Below, in pieces: positions 43,661-56,218 of a DNA stretch of 64,000 nt. Each line of letters begins with the position of its first letter. The stretch's first letter is position 1. The DNA is taken from assembly GCA_019454045.1 (NCBI GenBank), contig SKCR01047769.1, forward strand, positions 1 to 64,000, in the 5' to 3' direction. This stretch comes from Zanthoxylum bungeanum (Eukaryota > Streptophyta > Magnoliopsida > Sapindales > Rutaceae). Both the position numbers and the translations under genes were made by a program. The notes under the pieces are model-generated. The model saw only the letters and a program-made list of their open reading frames with translations. It had not been told where the DNA came from and made no database searches.

Positions 43661-44387
43661 ACAAAATTAATCAAAATTGAAACTTGGTAGGCCTCACGGT
43701 AATTTGTAGGAAATATTGGATTTTCGGTTGCAATTGTGTTTTGATGTGTACGACATGTTTAAAATCATTTTAGTAATGATTTGGAATCACTCAAAATTAT
43801 ATTTGACAATTTAGGGAATAAAATGATCAAAATGTAAAGTTTAGGGGTTTCTCGGTAATATCGAAAAATCCTGAATTTTTGGGTAAAAAATCTGTTTTTT
43901 TTAGTATTGAGTGATTAAAATAAATTAGTTTATTTTAATTACCCAAGAAAAATAAAAGAAATCAGAAAATTTATCCTACATTCCGCTGCGTTACACGAAA
44001 ATATTGCCTAAAACCCCAACAATAATTATATAACTACATACCAGGATCACATGCACATGTTTTTCATGCTCTACCAAGCCACAAAGATTTTCGGTCTTTT
44101 TCATTTTATATTTTTATTTTATTTTTATTTTTGACACATATAAAAAATGTAAAGACACAACAAAGCTTGTCAATATCCAATGGTACGTGGAATTGTATCT
44201 TGAGTGCAGATCATACTACCATCCATTCAGAATAGGCTAAGAAATTTATGTCCGAATTTCCATCTTATATACCAAGGGACAAAAACAAAAACAAAACACA
44301 CACACCTAAATATATTTTTTAATAAATATATTGATTACGTATTTCATATATATTAAAAACAATATATTTAGTAAAGCCATCTTCTGA

Positions 44388-44551
44388 ATCACGAAATGAG
44401 GCTGCCATGGATTTCTTACCCTTAGATTTAGGTAAGTGGGACACTCAAATCTAATGTACTCAAACCCTTCACACTCATGTCATTGAAGACCACGAGGTTT
44501 GCTACCCCTATCATCTCTGGACTTTCTCCTACTATGCTTAGTCTTTCTAGT
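44388..44551 (-). pseudogene. Gag zinc-knuckle relic, duplicated copy
   Basis: Copy of 38935-39098 with the same TGA in the knuckle. Confidence 0.6.
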
Positions 44552-44557
44552 CATATA

Positions 44558-46135
44558 TGTTGGGTTTCTAAGGTCAAACCAAGATCATATTAAGCATGAA
44601 ATCATGTGAATATGAAAAGAAGTATAGCATAAATATACTCACTTTTATCGGTTGGATAGATGTGTATAGTTAAAAAATTCCTCTCCTTGAAGTTGTTCTA
44701 CGCTCCTCCAAAGTGTGTATCAAGCTCCAAGCTTGGATCAAAGGATTCCAAACTCAATGGGAAGGTTTCCCTAACACCTTTGTATGATTCTTTGATGTGT
44801 GCTATCACTTAAAAAAAATTGCAACAATTTCTTCTTTGTTCCTTGAAGCTCTTGGCCAAGCCAAGTTGGGAGAGAAAATTTTTCACTTTGGCGTGAATGA
44901 GAGAGATGAGTGTTGATTTCACTTTGATTTCCAAAATCAAATTTGATATATCAAACTCAAAGTTGGTAAAGGTCAATCATCTCTCACATTAGTGTGTTGA
45001 ACAAGTCATCAACAACCCCCCAAATTCCATCAACAAAAAGTTGATTAAAGTGATTAGGTGATGTGACTTGTGGGCCCCAATTGAATTCAAAATCCGAGTG
45101 GGCCCGCAAACACATTTTGGGCTCGGGTTCGTTAATTCCGAATTAACGAATTTTCCGTTGCGACTTAATTAAATCAAATTTAATTAAATAATAATGCCTC
45201 GTAAAATTATTATTAAGTCGCTCGCGAATTAATTCTACATTAATTCGTTCGCCCAAATTAAAATCCAATTTTAATTTTGTTATGAAATCTAATTTCATTT
45301 AATATATCGAATATATTATTTTATCGATTAATTCTGAATTAATCGTTCTCACTCTTCTAATTGAATTTTATATCCAGATAAAATCTTGCCGTAATTAATC
45401 CTAGATTAATTTTCTCTCTCTTCTAATTAATCCAAGATTAATTATGTTCGAGTCATACGTCATCGGTGAATCTTCGGGAAGCGATTCTCCAGAAATATTC
45501 TTTAAGGAATATATAATCTATAACAGGCGTAGTATTGCGTATTACGAACCAGTATCAGATGTCACATGCAAGGCTTGGGGCTGAAATAGTGTCTGCCTCG
45601 TACGAAGCATATATCAGATCACAAGCAACTAGTCTCTATAATCGGATAATCATGACCTTGTCATATTATCCCAATAGTTGCAACATAATAGAGAACCAGT
45701 TCTGTATCCATGCGTGATCATCATCTCAATATGACTGAAGTGATACTTCAATCTTGACATCACACCAAATAAAATACGATACTCAATAAACCCAGAAGAG
45801 GCGTACACAGAACCTGTTAAAGTCCCGGATGACCAAAACCAAAGCGTATTGATTGTCGCAAGTACTAGCGATGCAATTCTCAGGTTAAGACCAAATACAC
45901 CTACCCTGAATTGGATTCCCATAGACACATAGTCATACTACCAATGGGATTCCGAGGGGTCTATCCAGAGCCAAGCTGTTTCCGTACCATCGGTAAACAC
46001 AACCTCATATCACACTTGCATAAGTATCCAATACTTAAATATATGAGAACTATGTCGTTATGCTCTCATAACACGCACAAGTGCAATACTAGTTTATTCC
46101 GCATTATCAATGTCCAGTCTCGATAATACTACGAC
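44558..46135 (-). repeat. 3' LTR of Copia C, truncated (unit 2)
   Basis: Copy of 39105-40684 with the same deletion of its U3 tip. One small difference: an inserted TA in the DATTTTATCC palindrome near 45370. Confidence 0.8.
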
Positions 46136-48137
46136 TTTGTACATGTACATGTCGCTCAAACTTTTACTGAGGAATAGCTTTCGTCAGCGGATCTGTAATG
46201 TTGTCCTCTGATGCGACTTTCTCGATCTTCACATCACCACGATGTATGATCTCACGAATCAGATAGAAACATCGAAGAACATGCTTGGATCATTGATGAG
46301 ACCGTGATTCCTTAGCCTGCGCTATATCCCTGTTATTGTCACAATACAATGGAACAGACTCAGCTGCTAACAGAACTATTCCTAATCCAATTAGGAATTT
46401 ATGGATCCAAACTGCCTCTTTTGCTGCTTCAGTTGTAGTAATATATTCCGCTTCTGTTATGGAACCGGCAACAGTCTCTTGCTTGGAAGATTTCCAGCTT
46501 ACTGCTCCGTTGTTCAAACAAAATATGTACCCGGATTTCGACTTACAATCGTCTTTATAGGTTTCGAAACTTGCATCGGTATACCCAGTTACCTCAAGTT
46601 CTCCATCTCCATAGATTAAGAAAGCATCCTTAGTTTGTCTAAAATACTTAAGGATGTTCTTCACCGCTATCCAGTGTCCATCACCTGGATCGACCTGATA
46701 GCGACTACACATGCTCAAAGCATATGAGACATAAGGTCACGTACATATCATGGCATACATGATCGATCTGACTGCCGAAGTGAACGAGATCTGACTCATG
46801 TTGCATATCTTATCTTGAGTTTTAGGACACATGTCCTTAGATAGAGTGACACCATGTGACACTGGCAACAGTCCCCTCCAAGACTGTTCCATGTTGAATC
46901 TCTTCAACACTTTGTCAAAATATGTGCTCTGGGTGAGTCCAAGGAGCTTTCTAGATCTATCCCGGTAGATCTTTATTCCCAGAATAAAGGCTGCTTCTCC
47001 CAGATCTTTCATGGAGAATTTTAAAGAAAGCCAAGCTTTCACCGATTGTAGAATGGGAATGTCATTACCAATAAGCAATACATCATCGACATAAAGGACA
47101 ATGAATGTCAGTGTGCTCCCACTAACCTTCTTATATACACAAGAATCATCCTCATTTTGAACGAAATCATATTCTTTTATGATCTCGTCAAAATGTTGAT
47201 TCCAAGAACGCGATGCTTGCTTTACTCCATAAATGGATCGATTTAACTTGCAAACTTTATCTGCATGTTTAGGTACGAAAAAACCGTCAGGCTGTTGCAT
47301 ATAAACATCCTCCAAAAACTTTCCGTTAAGGAAAGCGGTTTTGACGTCCATCTGCCATATTTCGTAATCAAAATATGCAGAAATAGCAAGAAAAATCCGA
47401 ATGGATTTAATCATGGCAACATGTGAAAAATGTTCGTCGTAATTGACACCATGTCGTTGACGATACCCCTTCGCTACTTTCTTCCCACTAACCACTGCAT
47501 TTAGGAATTCTTTCTCAAGGAAAATCGCATGTAGAGCAACAAATACTTTGTTCTCTTGTGGGTGATAGAAGTAATATCCTTTGGTTTCCCAAGGATAACC
47601 TACAAATAGGCATTTATCCGATTTGGGTTCTAGTTTGGTACCTTCCAAATGTTTGACGTATGCCCAGCAACCCCAAATCTTCAGGAATGAGAAACCCGAT
47701 TTCTTTCCTGTCCATATCTCATACGGAGTCTGTTGAACAGACTTTGACGGAACCTTATTCAAAATAAGTATTGCACTGTTCAATGCATATCCCCATAAGG
47801 AAATAGGTAGCTCTATGCGACTCATCATAGAGCCATGTCCAACAAAGTTCGATTTCTCCGTTCGGACACACCGTTTAATTGAGGTGTTCCGGGAGGAGTC
47901 CACTGTGAAAGAATACCATACTATTTCAAGTAATCAAGAAACTCATTGCTCAAGTATTCTCCACCACGGTCCGACCGTAATGTTTTAATACTTTTGCCGG
48001 TCTGTTTTTCAACTTCATGTCGAAATTCTTTGAATTTTTCAAAGGTTTTCGACTTGTGTCTCATAAGATACACATAACCATAATGCGATGCATCATCCGT
48101 AAAGGTTACGAAGTATTCATATCCAACTCTAGCCTGG
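46136..48137 (-). pseudogene. Copia C integrase-RT-RNase H fragment, unit 2
   Basis: Best-preserved Copia coding sequence here: a 388-codon open stretch (46737-47903) from integrase C-terminus through RT, including MDVKTAFLNGKF, the LYVDDVLLIGND catalytic site, LGEAAFILGIKIYRDRSR and LLPVSHGVTLSKDMCPK. RNase H follows in another frame (46290-46718). The same linker deletion as unit 1 precedes VAKGYRQRHG. It cannot produce a full polyprotein. At 48138 the integrase core is cut by Athila D; its 5' half resumes at 54702. Confidence 0.9.
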
Positions 48138-49062
48138 TGATGAGCGGAAAATATATCAATATTTACCGCCCTTTTTACTTAATATTTTGTTTAGTTTCTC
48201 GTGTTTGATGAACATTTTGATGTGTTTTAGTTTATTTTGCAGATAAAATAATATTGGGACATAATAAAATCATTTAGGACGAAATATGGGTCAAATAAGG
48301 GCAAAAATTGGACTTGACATATTAATTTTGGAGATTGGAAACTTGAAAGGGCGTTTTAACGAAGTGCAGTTTTGGAAATTCCAATTTTGCACATCTTTCA
48401 TATTTTGGGAATAACATTTTACTCCGATATCGGATTGAGCTGATTCAAGTTCCAGATTAAATAAGACTCAAAGATCTACAACTTTTAAAGACAAAATAAT
48501 TTCGAATTCTGAAGATGTCATGCCCGAAATTGATGAACCATCCAGAAGTGTGTTGTGTGTAATTATTAAAGTCATTTTAAATCATTTTCAAAGCAAAAAA
48601 TAAATTAATAAATAAATAATAAAAATTATCAAATCACCACCAAACATGATAAGCAATTAGTGGAGCAATTAATAATGGATTTGTTGGAGCAATTAGTGGA
48701 GCAATTAATAATGGATTTGGTGGATGATTTGATGGACGCAAAATTTTCCTATAAATACCAAGACATTTCATTTGTAAATTCATACTTTCTTCTAAGGAAT
48801 TCCTTAAGAATACCAAGAAGACTGTATCTTGTTTGTTTATTTACAGCTTTCAGTAATTAATTTCCGCTTTCGCACTTTCTTTTCTTTACATTTCAGTTTT
48901 TACTTTCCGCAATTTACTTTTACGCACATTACTTTTCTTTCTGTAATTTTCAGTTTTTACTTTTCAGTAATGAGGAGGTAACTCCCCTTTGCTGGGGTAA
49001 AAGGTAAAACTTTTATTACTAATATTTAGATAATTTCCCTTAATTATAATATATAAACTAGT

Positions 49063-49225
49063 TAAAACCTGACTTAACGAGGATACCCCCATATTGGTCG
49101 GTTGGTAATTATTTAAATTGGTTTTAACCTGACTAAACTGGATACCGCCTGATTGGTCGGTTGGTAATTAATTATTAATTTGACTTAATCTGGATACCGC
49201 CTATATGGCTGGTTGGTAATTATCA
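49063..49225 (+). repeat. ~58-bp tandem repeat in Athila LTR
   Basis: Three units of TTAACCTGACT-AA...GGATACCSCC...GGTTGGTAATT. The right breakpoint of the 5.45-kb duplication falls at the end of the first unit. Repeated in the 3' LTR at about 53480-53645. Confidence 0.8.
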
Positions 49226-49299
49226 TGCAAAGTTAATATATTATATTAAGGAGATATCTAAAATAGAAGTAATAAAAGTGGATCCTTTTACCTCAGTAT

Positions 49300-49515
49300 T
49301 TTCTTTTAATGTACTTTTACTTTATTTACTTTTCAGCAATTTACTTTCAGCATTTACTTTTCAGCAATTTACTTTTCAGCAGTTTACTTTCAGCATTTAC
49401 TTTTCAGTAATTTACTTTCAGCATTTACTTTCAGCATTTAATTTTCAGTATTAATTTCATCATTTACTTTCCGTCATTTACTTTTCAGCAATTTACTTTT
49501 CAACATTTTACTTTA
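49300..49515 (+). repeat. TTTACTTTTCAGCA minisatellite in Athila LTR
   Basis: About a dozen irregular 14-16-bp units; the 3' LTR has the matching array at about 53740-53935 with a different copy number. Confidence 0.8.
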
Positions 49516-50297
49516 TGTCTTTTAATTTATTTAATTTTTTACTAGCCCTAGTTATGTGTCGTAACTAAGTTAGTTATCTGGGGTTGTGATAATTCTAATA
49601 TCACCAGTTTATAAGAGGTTATTTTATAGTTTTGGTAATTTAAAGGTTTACTTATTAAGTCTTAAGGTTAATGCGTCTTGTTAATTAGCCACTAATAAGA
49701 TTGATCTGGTAAATCTAAAATAAACTTGACAAATGAATTTTAGGTTTCAGCCTTAGACTTAATAGCCCACGATCTTCCTTGAGGATAGATAACCATTTAA
49801 TAGATTTCCTTACATGATAGACATATACCTGTCGGGCGGGGGTAGCCATAATTGGAACTTAAACTTAATGAATCCAGGTAATTTGGTTGACATAGACATA
49901 TGGTTCAATTGGGTTATACTGGGTATTTGTGTCTGACCATCGACAGAGGCTTTAGCATAATTTAGTGTTCCAGGTTAGTAAACCGATATATTACACAAAA
50001 ATGAAATAACCACTTCATCTTTAAAATGATATTGGAAGATTCACAACCCTAGATAGTTTCCTAATATTGAATTTTCTTAAACCTACTTTCGCGCAATTTT
50101 ATTTACTTGTTTTTAAATTCAAAATCATCACCATTTCAAATCAATCAATCAACCTGTTAGATACTAGTAATCATTTGACCTCATAAAATTAATAGATTAG
50201 GTATTAAGTCCTTGTGGGATCGATACTTTTTATACTACTACTTGAACGATACGTGCGCTTGCGTTATACGCGTGTGATTACGCACCGGTCAAGTTTT

Positions 50298-50315
50298 TGG
50301 CGCCGTTGCCAGGGA
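50298..50315 (+). other. Primer-binding site of Athila D (Asp-tRNA)
   Basis: TGGCGCCGTTGCCAGGGA, six bases after the LTR end, is complementary to the 3' end of plant tRNA-Asp with one mismatch (A for G). Confidence 0.85.
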
Positions 50316-50422
50316 CTTATTTATCTTTCACTATTAGTTTTGGGGTTAGATACGTTACTTGTACCTAATTTCTTTTTACTTATTGTTTTTGTTTTCTTGT
50401 GTTTTAGGTTCTTAGAAACTAC

Positions 50423-51717
50423 ATGAGACGAACTAGAAGCTTTGAACTCCGACCGCTTGACCCAGAAATTGAATGAACCATCAGAAAATGAGAAGGGAAA
50501 GGCGAGAAGGCCAAGAAGCAATCATTAACATGGAACCTGAACCTTTGAACGTTGCACCACCGATTCCCATTTGAGACAGAACCATTCCGGTGGTTGACGG
50601 ACTCATTTCTTGTATTGTACTTCCTCCCTTACCAGCAAATGCAGGTGACATCAAAACATGCATCCAGATGATTCAGTAGTCAGTGCAGTTTGGGGGAAAT
50701 CCAACTGAAGATCCTAATGCCCACATCAGCAACTTCCTGGAAGTTTGTGGTACTTTCAATTACAACCGAGCAGCTGAAGAAGCAATGAGACTGCGGGTTT
50801 TTCCATATTCCCTGAAAGACAGAGCTAAAGCTTGGCTACATTTATTACCAGCAGGTTCCATCACAACTTAGAACATTCTAGCCACCAAATTCCTTGTAAA
50901 GTACTTTCCACCAGCCAGAACTGCAAAGTTGAGGAATGACATCACATCATTCGTGCAACAAGATTCAGAATCCCTTTGCGAAGCTTGGGAAAGATTCAAA
51001 GATTTACTCCGGAAATGTCCTCATCATGAGATCGCAAAGTGGCTACAAGTCCAAACCTTCTACAATGAACTTTCTGGAATAATGAGAACCACAATTGATG
51101 CTGCTGCTGGAGGAGCTTTGATGGCAAAATGAGGAGATCAGGCCTGGGACCTAATTGAAGAAATGGCTAACAATAATTCATTGTGGCCAACATAAAGAAG
51201 CTTGATCCAACGAATTGCTGGAATTTATGAAGTTGGAGCCAACACAACAGTGAATGCCAAGCTGGATCAGATTTGTAAAAATCTGGAAACTCTTAACATG
51301 AAATTTAATAGTGGATCCACAAGTTCACCATTTGGAGGAGCAGCTGAGTCAGAATCTTTCAACCATCATAAAGAAACGGTGAATTATGTCAACAATTTCA
51401 ACAGACAGCGGAACAATCCATATTCCAACACCTACAACCCAAGGTGGAGGAATCATCCCAATTTCGCATGAAGCAACAATTTAGGGCAATTGAACAACCC
51501 ACCACCCGGATTCCAACAACAGAACAAAGGCCAGGAGCAGGCAAATGAATCAGGAATAACAGAAGTGTTGACCCACTTGAAAAAGATAGAAGCAAAACAC
51601 GGCTCCCAAGCAGCAAAATATGATGCTATGTTTCAATCCCAAACAGCATTAATTCAAAGTCAATCTGCTTCTATTAAAGCACTGGAGAATCAAATTGGAC
51701 AACTGGCCAATGCTTAG
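50423..51717 (+). pseudogene. Athila D gag, with multiple stop codons
   Basis: ATG at 50423 opens MRRTRSFELRPLDPEIE, an Athila-type gag start, broken by in-frame TGA codons. Conserved gag blocks follow: [75 protein letters not shown] and WLQVQTFYNELSG. At least six stops interrupt it, several of them where a Trp or Arg is expected (SITT*, NPNFA*). Confidence 0.85.
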
Positions 51718-51798
51718 AGTTACAGACCGCCAGGTAACCTTTCTGGCAACACTGAACCAAATCCGAGGAACAAAGGGAAGGAGCAGTGTCATGCCATC

Positions 51799-52622
51799 AT
51801 GTTAAAAAACGGTACTGAAATCAACAAAGATGTTGGAGCCAAAACAACTACTGAGGAAGTTCCAAAAGAAACAAATCAACAGATGGAGGAAAAAAAAGCA
51901 AAGGAAAAAGAACAGATCACTCCACCTCCACTTTTTCCTCAGCGTCTTCAGAAAAACAAACTGGACAAGAAGTTTGCTCGTTTCCTGGAGGTGTTCAAAA
52001 AGTTGCATATCAACATTCCATTTGCAGAAGCGTTGGAACAAATGCCCAGCTATGCCAAATTCACGAAAGACATTCTTTCACGAAAGCGGATATTGGGAGA
52101 TTACGAGACAATAGCATTATCAGAAGAATGCAGCACTATCATTCAGAGGAAACTTCCTCCAAAATTGAAAGATCCTGGCAGTTTCACTGTTCCTTGCACC
52201 ATAGGAGACCATGACTTTGGTAAGGCTTTGTTTTATTTAGGTGCGAGTGTTAACTTGATGCCTTTTTCTATTTTCAGGAAATTACAGATTGAAGAAACAA
52301 TGCCAACTTCATTCTCTCTACAACTTGCTGATAGAACGCTCGTATTTCCAAGAGGCGTAGTTGAGGATGTGCTGGTCAAGGTTGACAAATTCATTTTCCC
52401 TGCAGATTTTATTGTCCTTGATATGGAGGAAGATGCAGATGTGCCAATCATCATCGGGAGACCATTCTTGGCTACAGGTCGAACCATTATTGATGTATAA
52501 AAAGGAGAACTAACCATGAGGGTACAAGACCAAGAGAATACATTCAATGTTCTTAAAGCCATGAATTTCCTGAATGACGAGAATGAGGAATGTTTCACAC
52601 TTGATATGAAACAAAATACCAT
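51799..52622 (+). pseudogene. Athila D gag C-terminus and aspartic protease
   Basis: A 233-codon open stretch (51799-52500) with a Lys/Glu-rich linker, then LEVFKKLHINIPFAEAL, AMPSYAKF-like and the protease fold: FYLGASVNLMPFSIFRKL, LADRTLVFPRGVVEDV, FPADFIVLDMEED and PIIIGRPFLATGRTIIDV. Family proteases have DLGAS at the active site. Here the Asp is Tyr (TAT), so catalysis should be lost. A TAA ends the stretch where sequence homology continues (KGELTMRVQDQE). Confidence 0.85.
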
Positions 52623-52680
52623 TCAGAACTCAAATGCAAGGCAAAGTTCTACTGAAAAACTTAAAACATGTCAATTGCCT

Positions 52681-53106
52681 ATGAAACCTGAATATAAAGC
52701 GTCTTTTGCACTTAAAAAGCCAATTCTTGAACTACAAGCACTAGAAGAGAAAAAGTTCCACCATCTCAACGAATTGGAAGAATTTCACAATCACCCTTTT
52801 GAGGATGCCAAATTGTACAAAGAAAAGGCCAACAAGAGACGTGATGAGAAGTTAGTGTTCATGCAACTGGAACCAGGGTAGAAGGTAATGTTAAACAAAT
52901 CAAGGGTGAAATTCTTCCCATGGAAGCCAAAATCACGGTGGTCAGGTCCATATGTGATCACCAAGGTTTTACCAGATAGAGCCATTGAGATACATGATCC
53001 CGACTCCAACAAAACATTCAAGGTTATAAACAAGCGTGTCAAGCACTACTGGGGAGAATCATTTGAGCGACAAAAAGAAAGTGTCACACTTTCAAATCCA
53101 GCCTAA
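52681..53106 (+). pseudogene. Athila D integrase C-terminal fragment
   Basis: HHLNELEEFHNHPFEDAKLY, then KVMLNKSRVKFFPWKPKSRW, SGPYVITKVLPDRAIEI and FKVINKRVKHYWGE: the C-terminal end of Athila-type integrase. A TAG (52879-52881) splits it. It follows the protease region almost directly, so RT, RNase H and the integrase catalytic core were deleted between about 52620 and 52740. Confidence 0.85.
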
Positions 53107-53394
53107 CATTCGAGAAGTCACGTCTAGCTGACGACTTTAAACTTAGCGCTCGCAGGGAGGCAACCCATCAATTTGTGTATATATTGTGATTTGGTGTGAT
53201 TTCATTTGGTGTGTTTAATTTTTGCAGGTAAAGTCATTTCAGGATGGAAGAAGTTCTCGCAAATCTTCACAAGGAATTTCCTTCTCTCCCTCAAAAATCT
53301 CTGATGAAAGTTTACAAAGCTCGCTTGGAACGAATGAGACTACTAACAATCCATGGTATTCCTTAATTATATATATAAACTAACAGTTTGCTGG
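53107..53394 (+). mobile_element. Athila D sequence between integrase and 3' LTR
   Basis: Contains AGCGCTCGCAGGGAGGCAAC near 53137-53165, typical of the post-pol region of Athila-like elements. No env-like frame is visible. Confidence 0.6.
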
Positions 53395-54701
53395 GGAGGT
53401 AACTCCCCTTTGCTGGGGTAAAAGGTAAAACTTTTATTACTAATATTTAGATTAATCTCCCTTAATTATAATATATAAACTAGTTAAAACCTGACTTAAC
53501 GAGGATACCGCCATATTGGTCGGTTGGTAATTATTTAAATTGGTTTTAACCTGACTAAACTGGATACCGCCTGATTGGTCGGTTGGTAATTAATTATTAA
53601 TTTGACTTAATCTGGATACCGCCTATATGGCTGGTTGGTAATTAGCATACAAAGTTAATATATTATATTAAGGGAGATATCTAAAATAGAAGTAATAAAA
53701 GTGGATCCTTTTACCTTAGCATTTTCTTTTATTGTACTTTTACTTTATTTACTTTTCAACAATTTACTTTCAGCATTTACTTTTCAGTAATTTACTTTCA
53801 GCAATTTACTTTCAGCATTTTTTTTTTCAGTAATTTACTTTCAGCATTTAATTTTCAGTATTTAATTTCAGCATTTTACTTTCCGTCATTTACTTTCAGC
53901 AATTTACCTTTCAGCATTTTACTTTATGTCTTTTAATTTATTTAAGTTTTTACTAGCCCTAGTTATGTGTCGTAACTAAGTTAGTTATCTGGGGTTGTGA
54001 TGAATTCTAATATCACCGGTTTATAAGGGGTTATTTTATAGTTTGGGTAATTTAAAGGTTTACTTATTAAGTCTTAAGCTTAATGCGTCTTGTTAATTAG
54101 CCACTAATAAGATTGATCTGGTAAATCTAAAATAAACTTGACAAATGAATTTTAGGTTTCAGCCTTAGACTTAATAGCCCACGATCTTCCTTGAGGATAG
54201 ATAACCCTTTAATAGATTTCCTTACAGGATAGACATATACCTGTCGGGCGGGGGTAGCCATAATTAGAACTTGAACTTAATGAATCCAGGTAATTTGGTT
54301 GACACAGACATATGGTTCAATTGGGTTATACTGGGTATTTACGTCTGACCATCGACAGAGGCTTTCGCATAATTTAGTGTTCCAAGTTAGTAAACTGATA
54401 TATTACACAAAAAATGAAATAACCACTTCATCTTTAAAATGATATTGGAAGATTCACAACCCTAGATAGTTTCCGAATATTGAATTTTCTTAAACCTACT
54501 TTTGCGAAATTTTATTTACTTGTTTTTAAATTCAAAATCATCACCATTTCAAATCAATTAATCAACCTGTTAGATACTAGTAATCATTTGACCAAATAAA
54601 ATTAATAGATTAGGTATTAAGTCATCGTGGGATCGATAATTTTTATACTACTTGAACGATACGTGCGCTTGCATTATAAGCGTGTGATTACGCACCGGTC
54701 A
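53395..54701 (+). repeat. 3' LTR of Athila D, 5' third missing
   Basis: Matches the 5' LTR from about 48974 to its end, so the first ~835 bp and the polypurine tract are absent. The outer end and duplication are intact. Confidence 0.88.
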
Positions 54702-55509
54702 CCTGGCTAGACATGGGCCCACATACGTCACTATGAACAAGGGCTAACATTTCGGTGGCACGTGCACCTTTACCGCTAAAAGGTGTTGTAGGCATTTTTC
54801 CTACTAAACAACATTCGCAGACGTCAAATGAATTTGGATCAAATCCGTCCAAGTATCCACTCTTCGAAAGTGTGGATATGCGAGTCTTGTTAATGTGTCC
54901 CAGACGACAATGCCACATATAAGTTTCATTTTTGTTACTTAATTTAAGCATTTTGTTTGTTACATTATATGTTTGAGATTGATTTATATTCAAAATATAA
55001 AGACCATTATTCACATCAGCACTGCATATCTCCATATCATTTTTATACATAAAACACCCAGTGTTTCTAAAAATAAAAGTATAGCCACATTGGGCCAATA
55101 AAGATACATATATAATATTCATAGTCAAACTAGGTACATAATAACAGTCTGAAAGATTAAGTACATGCCCCGAGGGCAGTTCCAAAATATAAGTCCCAAC
55201 GTCCAAAACGGCGACTCTAGTCCAATTTCCAACACGGAGGTCAATCTCTCATGAGGCCAGTCTCCTGCTATTCCGTAGATCCTGCACATCAGTACAGATA
55301 TGAGTACCACAACTAGAATCAAAAATCCAATTTTTAAAACTAGAAGTAGACATGTTTATTTCTATAATAAACATACCTGAAGCCGGTGTCTTGCCCGCTT
55401 TGATTTCCTTCATGTGCGACTTGTACTCACGGCAGTCATGCTTCCAGTGACCCCGTTTGCCACACTACATGCATACATTTTGGGATTTGTCCTTAGCCTT
55501 CCTAGAAGA
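54702..55509 (-). pseudogene. Copia C zinc knuckle, protease and integrase N-terminus
   Basis: 5' half of C's pol, resumed after Athila D. It reads CGKRGHWKHDC (zinc knuckle; the first Cys pair is split by a stop), FDSSCGTHICTDVQDL (protease; Ser in place of the Gly that usually follows D-S/T), VLNLSDCYYVPSLTMNIIYV, MWHCRLGHINKTRISTL and FDVCECCLVGKM (the H-H-C-C zinc site of integrase), then LALVHSDVCGPMSS with the first catalytic Asp. Stops lie at the knuckle and after RRLAS. Confidence 0.87.
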
Positions 55510-56218
55510 CTTTCACGATTTGGCCTTGCCCTTCTTCTTCTTCTTTACACCTCCAGTTGCCTTCGGCCAAGCATTGGGAGACTGAGATGTTGAAGGGAAG
55601 TGCGCCGCATGCTTTTTGCCCTTCAATAGCTCTTTTTCTGCTTCACGCAACATTGCCATCAGCTCTCCAAGATTATGGTCTTGGTTCATCATATTGTAGT
55701 TCATGATGAACCCGCTCCAGTTGTCAGGAAGAGACTGTAAGATCAAATCTATAGAAGTCTCAGCCTCAAAGGTTATGCCTAACTGACCCAGCTGTTCAAT
55801 GTCAGCAATCATCTGTGACACATGGTGCTCAACAGATGTACCCTCTGACATTCGTGAGCGAAAGAGCTTCTTCTGCAATTCATACCTTTCCGATCTAAGG
55901 TTATATCGATGAAGGTCCTTAAATTTTGCCATCATAGTATAAGGATCCAATCCATTATTTTGGCGACGAAATTGAGGGGTCATCGCAGCGAGCATGACAG
56001 ATAGAGCTGTTGAGTTGTCATCGCTATGAGTCTTCCAAAGCTCAAGCTCAAGCGGCTGATCATTTCCGGTCTTAGGCCCGAGGGGCCTCTCTATCGTATA
56101 GAGCATCCTCTCAGCCCCCAAGGACAACCCTGAGGTTTATATCCCAATAAGGAAAGTTCACGCCATTAAAGATATTTTCGCCAATGATAATGTCTCTAAC
56201 CCCGATCTTTCCAGTCAT
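55510..56218 (-). pseudogene. Copia C gag (UBN2-type), one frameshift
   Basis: ATG at 56218-56216 opens MTGKIGVRDIIIGENIFNGV and NFPYWDINLRVVLG. The frame then shifts by one base around 56113-56121 (a run of C) into a 200-codon stretch: AERMLYTIERPLGPKTGN, YTMMAKFKDLHRYNLRSERY, SRMSEGTSVEHHVSQMI, LILQSLPDNWSGFIMNYN and LLKGKKHAAHF. This is a typical Copia capsid of the UBN2 type with a Lys-rich C-terminus. Confidence 0.88.

Larger units (their letters stand above)
43661..49121. repeat. 5.45-kb tandem duplication, unit 2
   Basis: Second copy of 38208-43660. It runs on into the complete Athila element, so unit 2 is the original continuous arrangement at its right end, while unit 1 is original at its left end. 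It contains the G2 LTR tail at 43661-44021. Confidence 0.92.
48138..50291 (+). repeat. 5' LTR of Athila D
   Basis: 2154 bp, TGATGAGCGG...GCACCGGTCA. Contains a ~58-bp tandem repeat with GGATACCGCC...GGTCGGTTGGTAATT (three copies, about 49063-49225) and a TTTACTTTTCAGCA minisatellite (about 49300-49515). Confidence 0.9.
48138..54701 (+). mobile_element. Athila-like Ty3/Gypsy element D, internally deleted
   Basis: TG...CA LTR ends, flanked by the perfect duplication CCTGG (48133-48137 and 54702-54706), inside the integrase of Copia C. The primer site (50298-50315) matches plant Asp-tRNA, and the gag and protease match the Athila pattern. At 6.56 kb it is much shorter than full-length Athila elements; RT, RNase H and most of integrase are missing, so it is non-autonomous. 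Confidence 0.9.

Noticed and set aside
49300..49515. Regularly spaced short repeats resembling a CRISPR array
   Set aside because: Irregular 14-16-bp units without unique spacers inside an Athila LTR of a plant genome; it is a minisatellite.
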